Shown here: positions 61,611 through 64,000 of the stretch, one piece after another
Position numbering within the stretch: the first letter of the stretch is position 1
How the letters are laid out: every line of letters starts with the position of its first letter
Assembly (NCBI RefSeq): GCF_000504165.1
Contig: NZ_AYSE01000014.1
Location: 1-64,000, forward strand
Direction: 5' to 3'
Source of the DNA: Bacillus sp. FJAT-14578
GTDB lineage: Bacteria > Bacillota > Bacilli > Bacillales > Bacillaceae_H
DNA: 64,000 bases
Notes under the pieces: model-generated
Databases searched by the model: none
What the model saw: only the letters and a program-made list of their open reading frames with translations
Told to the model about the DNA's origin: nothing
Translations under genes and position numbers: made by a program

Positions 61611-62921
61611 ATGCAGGATGTCGTAAAACAGGAGAAGAAAATCAGTCCTAATCACAAGGTAACCAAGTCCAATGATTTAATAGAGACCGCTTATAAATTA
61701 TCTCTTCAAGAGACGAGAATTATACATACACTCATTAGTATGGTTGAACCTGATGATGAACATTTTCAAGTTTACAAATTTACTGTAAAAGAATTTGCCA
61801 ATATGGTAGGAATTAAGGGGAATATTTATCAGTATATCCGCGAAATTATTACAGGGCTCCAGGAAAAAACGATTCCCATTAAGCAAGACAAATCAACACT
61901 CGTCGTCAATTGGCTGGCTAGTGCGGAATATTTTCCGGGTGAAGGTTATGTTGAATTGGAGATTTCCTCTAAATTGAAGCCCTTTTTGCTCAATATGAAA
62001 AAACGATTTACGTCCTATCAGCTCAAGTACATCTTGCAGCTTAGTTCTTTTTACTCGATTCGAATTTATGAACTGTTAAAGCAATATCAGTTTTTACGGC
62101 ATAAAACCCGGACAATCCCTCTTGAGACGTTGCGGGAATGGATAGGGCTTGAGCCCAATACATATAAGCAATACGGTCATTTTAAAAACCGAATCTTATC
62201 AAAGGCACAAGAAGATATCAATGAAGTGACGGACATGAACTTTGAATTTCGAGAAGTGAAAAGTGGTCGTAAAGTAACAGCAATCGAATTCCGTATTATT
62301 CCAAAAGATAATGAAGAATTGCCTTTACTGGAAGTAAGCAATGAAGTACAAGAAGAAATCCTCGACGCGTTGACAGATGGGACCCATGATAAAAAGTGGG
62401 ACGAAGCGCAAAAAGGTTTATTGGATCAGCTTTTACAACACAACATGGAGAAAGCAACAGCCGAGTCCCTCTTAATGCAATACGACAATGAACGCATACA
62501 AAATGCTCTCGAATATACACGGCAGCGCCTTGAGACGAAAGAAATCGATAATGTTCCCGGTTATTTATTATCTGCCGTCAAAAAAGGATGGAAGCCGAAG
62601 AAACGCGGTGTTATCCGTAAAGAAATGGTTCCGGTATTTATGAAGCAACAGACTGGTGACGAGAAACGATCTTTCTATTTGGAACGCTTTGGATCGCAAG
62701 AGGATTTTGAACACCATTGCCTCGAGGTGTACGAATTGAAAAAAAGCCTCTCCATGGAAAAAGAGGATTCGGAGAAAATCGCTGCGGCAGAGGTACGGAA
62801 CACCATTCGAATGGACATTATGAAAAGGAAAGAACTGGGGCTGCCAATACGATTATTCGATGATTTCCAACACGATCTTTTAAGAAGATTTTACCAAGAA
62901 GTGATTTTAGAACATCTATAA
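61611..62921 (+). CDS. Rep_3/RepB-family plasmid-type replication initiator
   Basis: 436 aa. Two winged-helix domains: WH1 about 18-150 (KVTKSNDLIETAYKLSLQET, RIIHTLISMV, EFANMVGIKGNIYQYIREII), WH2 about 155-260 (LQLSSFYSIRIYELLKQYQF, IPLETLREWIGL, FKNRILSKAQEDINEVTDMN, FEFREVKSGRKVTAIEFRI). Rep_3 initiators (pPS10/RK2-like fold) bind iterons to open the origin. The C-terminal third is an extra helical region (LEYTRQRLETKEIDNVPGYL, then AVKKGWKPKKRG) usual in Firmicute large-plasmid Reps. Ribosome site TTAGGAGGCAGTTAG. Looks intact. Confidence 0.9.
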   Translation: MQDVVKQEKKISPNHKVTKSNDLIETAYKLSLQETRIIHTLISMVEPDDEHFQVYKFTVKEFANMVGIKGNIYQYIREIITGLQEKTIPIKQDKSTLVVNWLASAEYFPGEGYVELEISSKLKPFLLNMKKRFTSYQLKYILQLSSFYSIRIYELLKQYQFLRHKTRTIPLETLREWIGLEPNTYKQYGHFKNRILSKAQEDINEVTDMNFEFREVKSGRKVTAIEFRIIPKDNEELPLLEVSNEVQEEILDALTDGTHDKKWDEAQKGLLDQLLQHNMEKATAESLLMQYDNERIQNALEYTRQRLETKEIDNVPGYLLSAVKKGWKPKKRGVIRKEMVPVFMKQQTGDEKRSFYLERFGSQEDFEHHCLEVYELKKSLSMEKEDSEKIAAAEVRNTIRMDIMKRKELGLPIRLFDDFQHDLLRRFYQEVILEHL

Positions 62922-62950
62922 GCTGTGAGATCCCCATTAATATCTAAAGG

Positions 62951-62996
62951 AAATCCCTTATACAAACGAGAAATTCGGTTTGTGGTAAGGGATTTT
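62951..62996 (+). terminator. Terminator of rep
   Basis: AAATCCCTTA-ACAAAC / GTTTGT-TAAGGGATTTT stem. Confidence 0.75.
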
Positions 62997-63079
62997 CTAT
63001 ATCAGCATGTTCTGCATAATCAATCGTCACTTTCCACAAACTATCCTGTAAGATTCAAATAAAAAATGGAGGGATAATA

Positions 63080-63205
63080 ATGGCAAAATCAAAGCAAGGA
63101 TCTCAAAAAGGAAAACCGAATGCAGATACGACGAACCCAGTTATGGCTGCCGAAGAAATGGAAAAGGCCATTCACCCGACAAAACGCCAGAATGCTAAAC
63201 AGTAA
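63080..63205 (+). CDS. 41-aa hydrophilic hypothetical peptide
   Basis: MAKSKQGSQKGKPNADTTNP, then VMAAEEMEKAIHPTKRQNAK and Q. Ribosome site GGAGGGATAATA. Lys/Gln/Ala-rich, no hydrophobic core, resembling minor spore or intrinsically disordered peptides of Bacillus; no family named. Follows rep after its terminator. Confidence 0.6.
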   Translation: MAKSKQGSQKGKPNADTTNPVMAAEEMEKAIHPTKRQNAKQ

Positions 63206-63267
63206 CGGATCCATCAATTGAAGGTACGAACAAGAGAAATGTAGTTAGGAAGAAAGCAGGCCAATTC

Positions 63268-63450
63268 ATGAAAGACAAGAAAAGCGAACCGCAATTTCAA
63301 AGCGGGAGCCTCGTAAAAGATAAGTGGAAAGGTTATTATGGGATGGATACAGACATAAGTCTTCAATCTGTCAATTTTGCGACAACCGAAAACACTTATT
63401 TAAACGAGCATTACCAGGAACAATCACTTGAAGAAAATAAAGAAGATTAA
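63268..63450 (+). CDS. 60-aa hypothetical protein
   Basis: MKDKKSEPQFQSGSLVKDKW, WKGYYGMDTDISLQSVNFAT and an acidic tail ending SLEENKED. Hydrophilic; an AGGAAG-type ribosome site is rather far upstream. Distantly reminiscent of small YozQ-like proteins but not assigned. Confidence 0.45.
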   Translation: MKDKKSEPQFQSGSLVKDKWKGYYGMDTDISLQSVNFATTENTYLNEHYQEQSLEENKED

Positions 63451-63487
63451 TTGCTTAACACTGAAATGGCGTTTTTCAGAAAGTTCT

Positions 63488-63522
63488 AAAAGACCGGGAT
63501 GTGTTTTATCACCGGTCTTTTA
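63488..63522. terminator. Bidirectional terminator
   Basis: AAAAGACCGG / CCGGTCTTTT stem between convergent genes. Confidence 0.8.
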
Positions 63523-63572
63523 ACATTAAATTCAGAAAAAAGCCACTTCAAAACATCTACTGTCAAAATAGG

Positions 63573-64000
63573 CTATTCCATCTTTTTCAGGACGGCACGC
63601 ACAGGGCTTCCGTCGGCTCCAACAAGCGGCAGTGGAAGAGCAGCCAATTCATAGTCCCCTTCTGGAATTCCATCCAGTATAAGCCCTTCTAAAATATGCA
63701 GGCCGTGGCGAGTGAGTTCATGATGGGCAGACAATTCCTTACTATCCAATGGGTCGACCGATGGCAAATCAAGTCCGATTAACCGCACACCACGCTGTGA
63801 TAAATAGACTGCCAGTTCCGGTTCAAGGTGAGGAATGGATTCCGGAAAAACGGTTCGGTTTTCCCATGACCCTGTATAAATTAATAAACGGGTCACTCCG
63901 TCTATATCAAGATGACAAACATCATTAACGCCAATGCTCGTCTTATTCGGCAAGTGGATGACACGTGCGGGACCGATATACAAATTAATGTCCAGCTCTA
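63573..64000 (-). CDS. kynB: Kynurenine formamidase-like cyclase-family protein (5' end beyond window)
   Basis: C-terminal 142 or more residues; the N-terminus with the zinc-binding HxGTHxD motif is outside. Seen: YIGPARVIHL, VTRLLIYTGSWENRTVFPES, LIGLDLPSVDPLDSKELSAH, HELTRHGLHILEGL, GDYELAALPLPLVGADGSPV. These fit arylformamidase KynB (N-formylkynurenine to kynurenine plus formate) very well. Whether other kyn genes follow upstream cannot be seen. Confidence 0.85.
   Translation of the reverse strand, partial: ELDINLYIGPARVIHLPNKTSIGVNDVCHLDIDGVTRLLIYTGSWENRTVFPESIPHLEPELAVYLSQRGVRLIGLDLPSVDPLDSKELSAHHELTRHGLHILEGLILDGIPEGDYELAALPLPLVGADGSPVRAVLKKME

Overview
The window is a piece of a Bacillaceae (endospore-forming Firmicute) chromosome. 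The evidence is a bacillar type-B RNase P RNA, the B. subtilis-like order ypsC-rnpB-gpsB-ypsA-cotD-mrfB-mrfA, spore-coat and YjcZ-type small proteins, a KinB-like sporulation kinase, a sigma-B promoter in front of an RsbR paralogue, and a strong AGGAGG-type ribosome binding site before most genes. All calls come from reading the sequence; no database search was run. Species is not assigned.

Layout. 1-10.3 kb: core housekeeping block, mostly minus strand: ypsC (cut by the left edge), malL, rnpB, an intergenic repeat, gpsB, ypsA, an expanded cotD, and the DNA-repair pair mrfB/mrfA (yprB/yprA). 10.3-24 kb: loosely packed single genes: ferritin, chemotaxis receptor, DUF1801 protein, SET-domain protein, RsbR-like stressosome protein with its own sigma-B promoter, LysM/SleB cell-wall hydrolase, methyltransferase, 3-hydroxybutyrate dehydrogenase, BASS transporter, alpha-hydroxy-acid oxidase and KinB. 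24-24.8 kb: a decay zone holding a CoA-transferase fragment and a degenerate T-box.

24.8-39.1 kb is a polyamine-catabolism island. Agmatinase (agmatine to putrescine), two tandem PuuP-like importers, PatA (putrescine to 4-aminobutanal), an aldehyde dehydrogenase (to GABA), GabT (to succinate semialdehyde) and glutamate dehydrogenase (recycles glutamate to 2-oxoglutarate) form one continuous route. A single sigma-54 enhancer-binding regulator lies inside it, and three -24/-12 promoters (before the dehydrogenase, gdh and agmatinase) suggest one regulon. Two small orphan proteins ride behind gdh: a DUF3055-like protein and a lipoyl-like domain that appears to lack the attachment lysine.

39.3-44.2 kb: two YjcZ-family peptides, a metallo-beta-lactamase-fold hydrolase, an alpha/beta hydrolase, an orphan amino-acid-binding lipoprotein, and a LiaI/LiaH-like membrane-anchor plus PspA pair. 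44.3-45.9 kb: an IS1182-family element beside a PepSY fragment. 46-56 kb: an envelope cluster read right to left: response regulator, histidine kinase, PepSY-type membrane protein, HtrA, then a tightly overlapping set ykcC-like polyprenyl-phosphate glycosyltransferase, GtrA flippase, galU, galE, and finally a YkcB-like GT-C transferase. Together they can make UDP-Glc/UDP-Gal, load it on a lipid carrier, flip it and transfer it outside the cell, next to envelope-stress genes. 56.3-57.2 kb: a membrane-anchored PrsA-like foldase.

57.5-60.6 kb: a TPP riboswitch with terminator controls thiY, an MTH1187-type protein, thiX and thiZ (pyrimidine/thiamine-precursor uptake). 60.9-63 kb: the most striking feature, about 21 direct iterons at 21-23 bp spacing plus outliers, leading into a Rep_3/RepB-type plasmid replication initiator with an inverted-repeat operator over its promoter region; a complete plasmid-style origin module in chromosomal surroundings. 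The right end carries two small unknown genes and a kynurenine formamidase-like gene cut by the edge.
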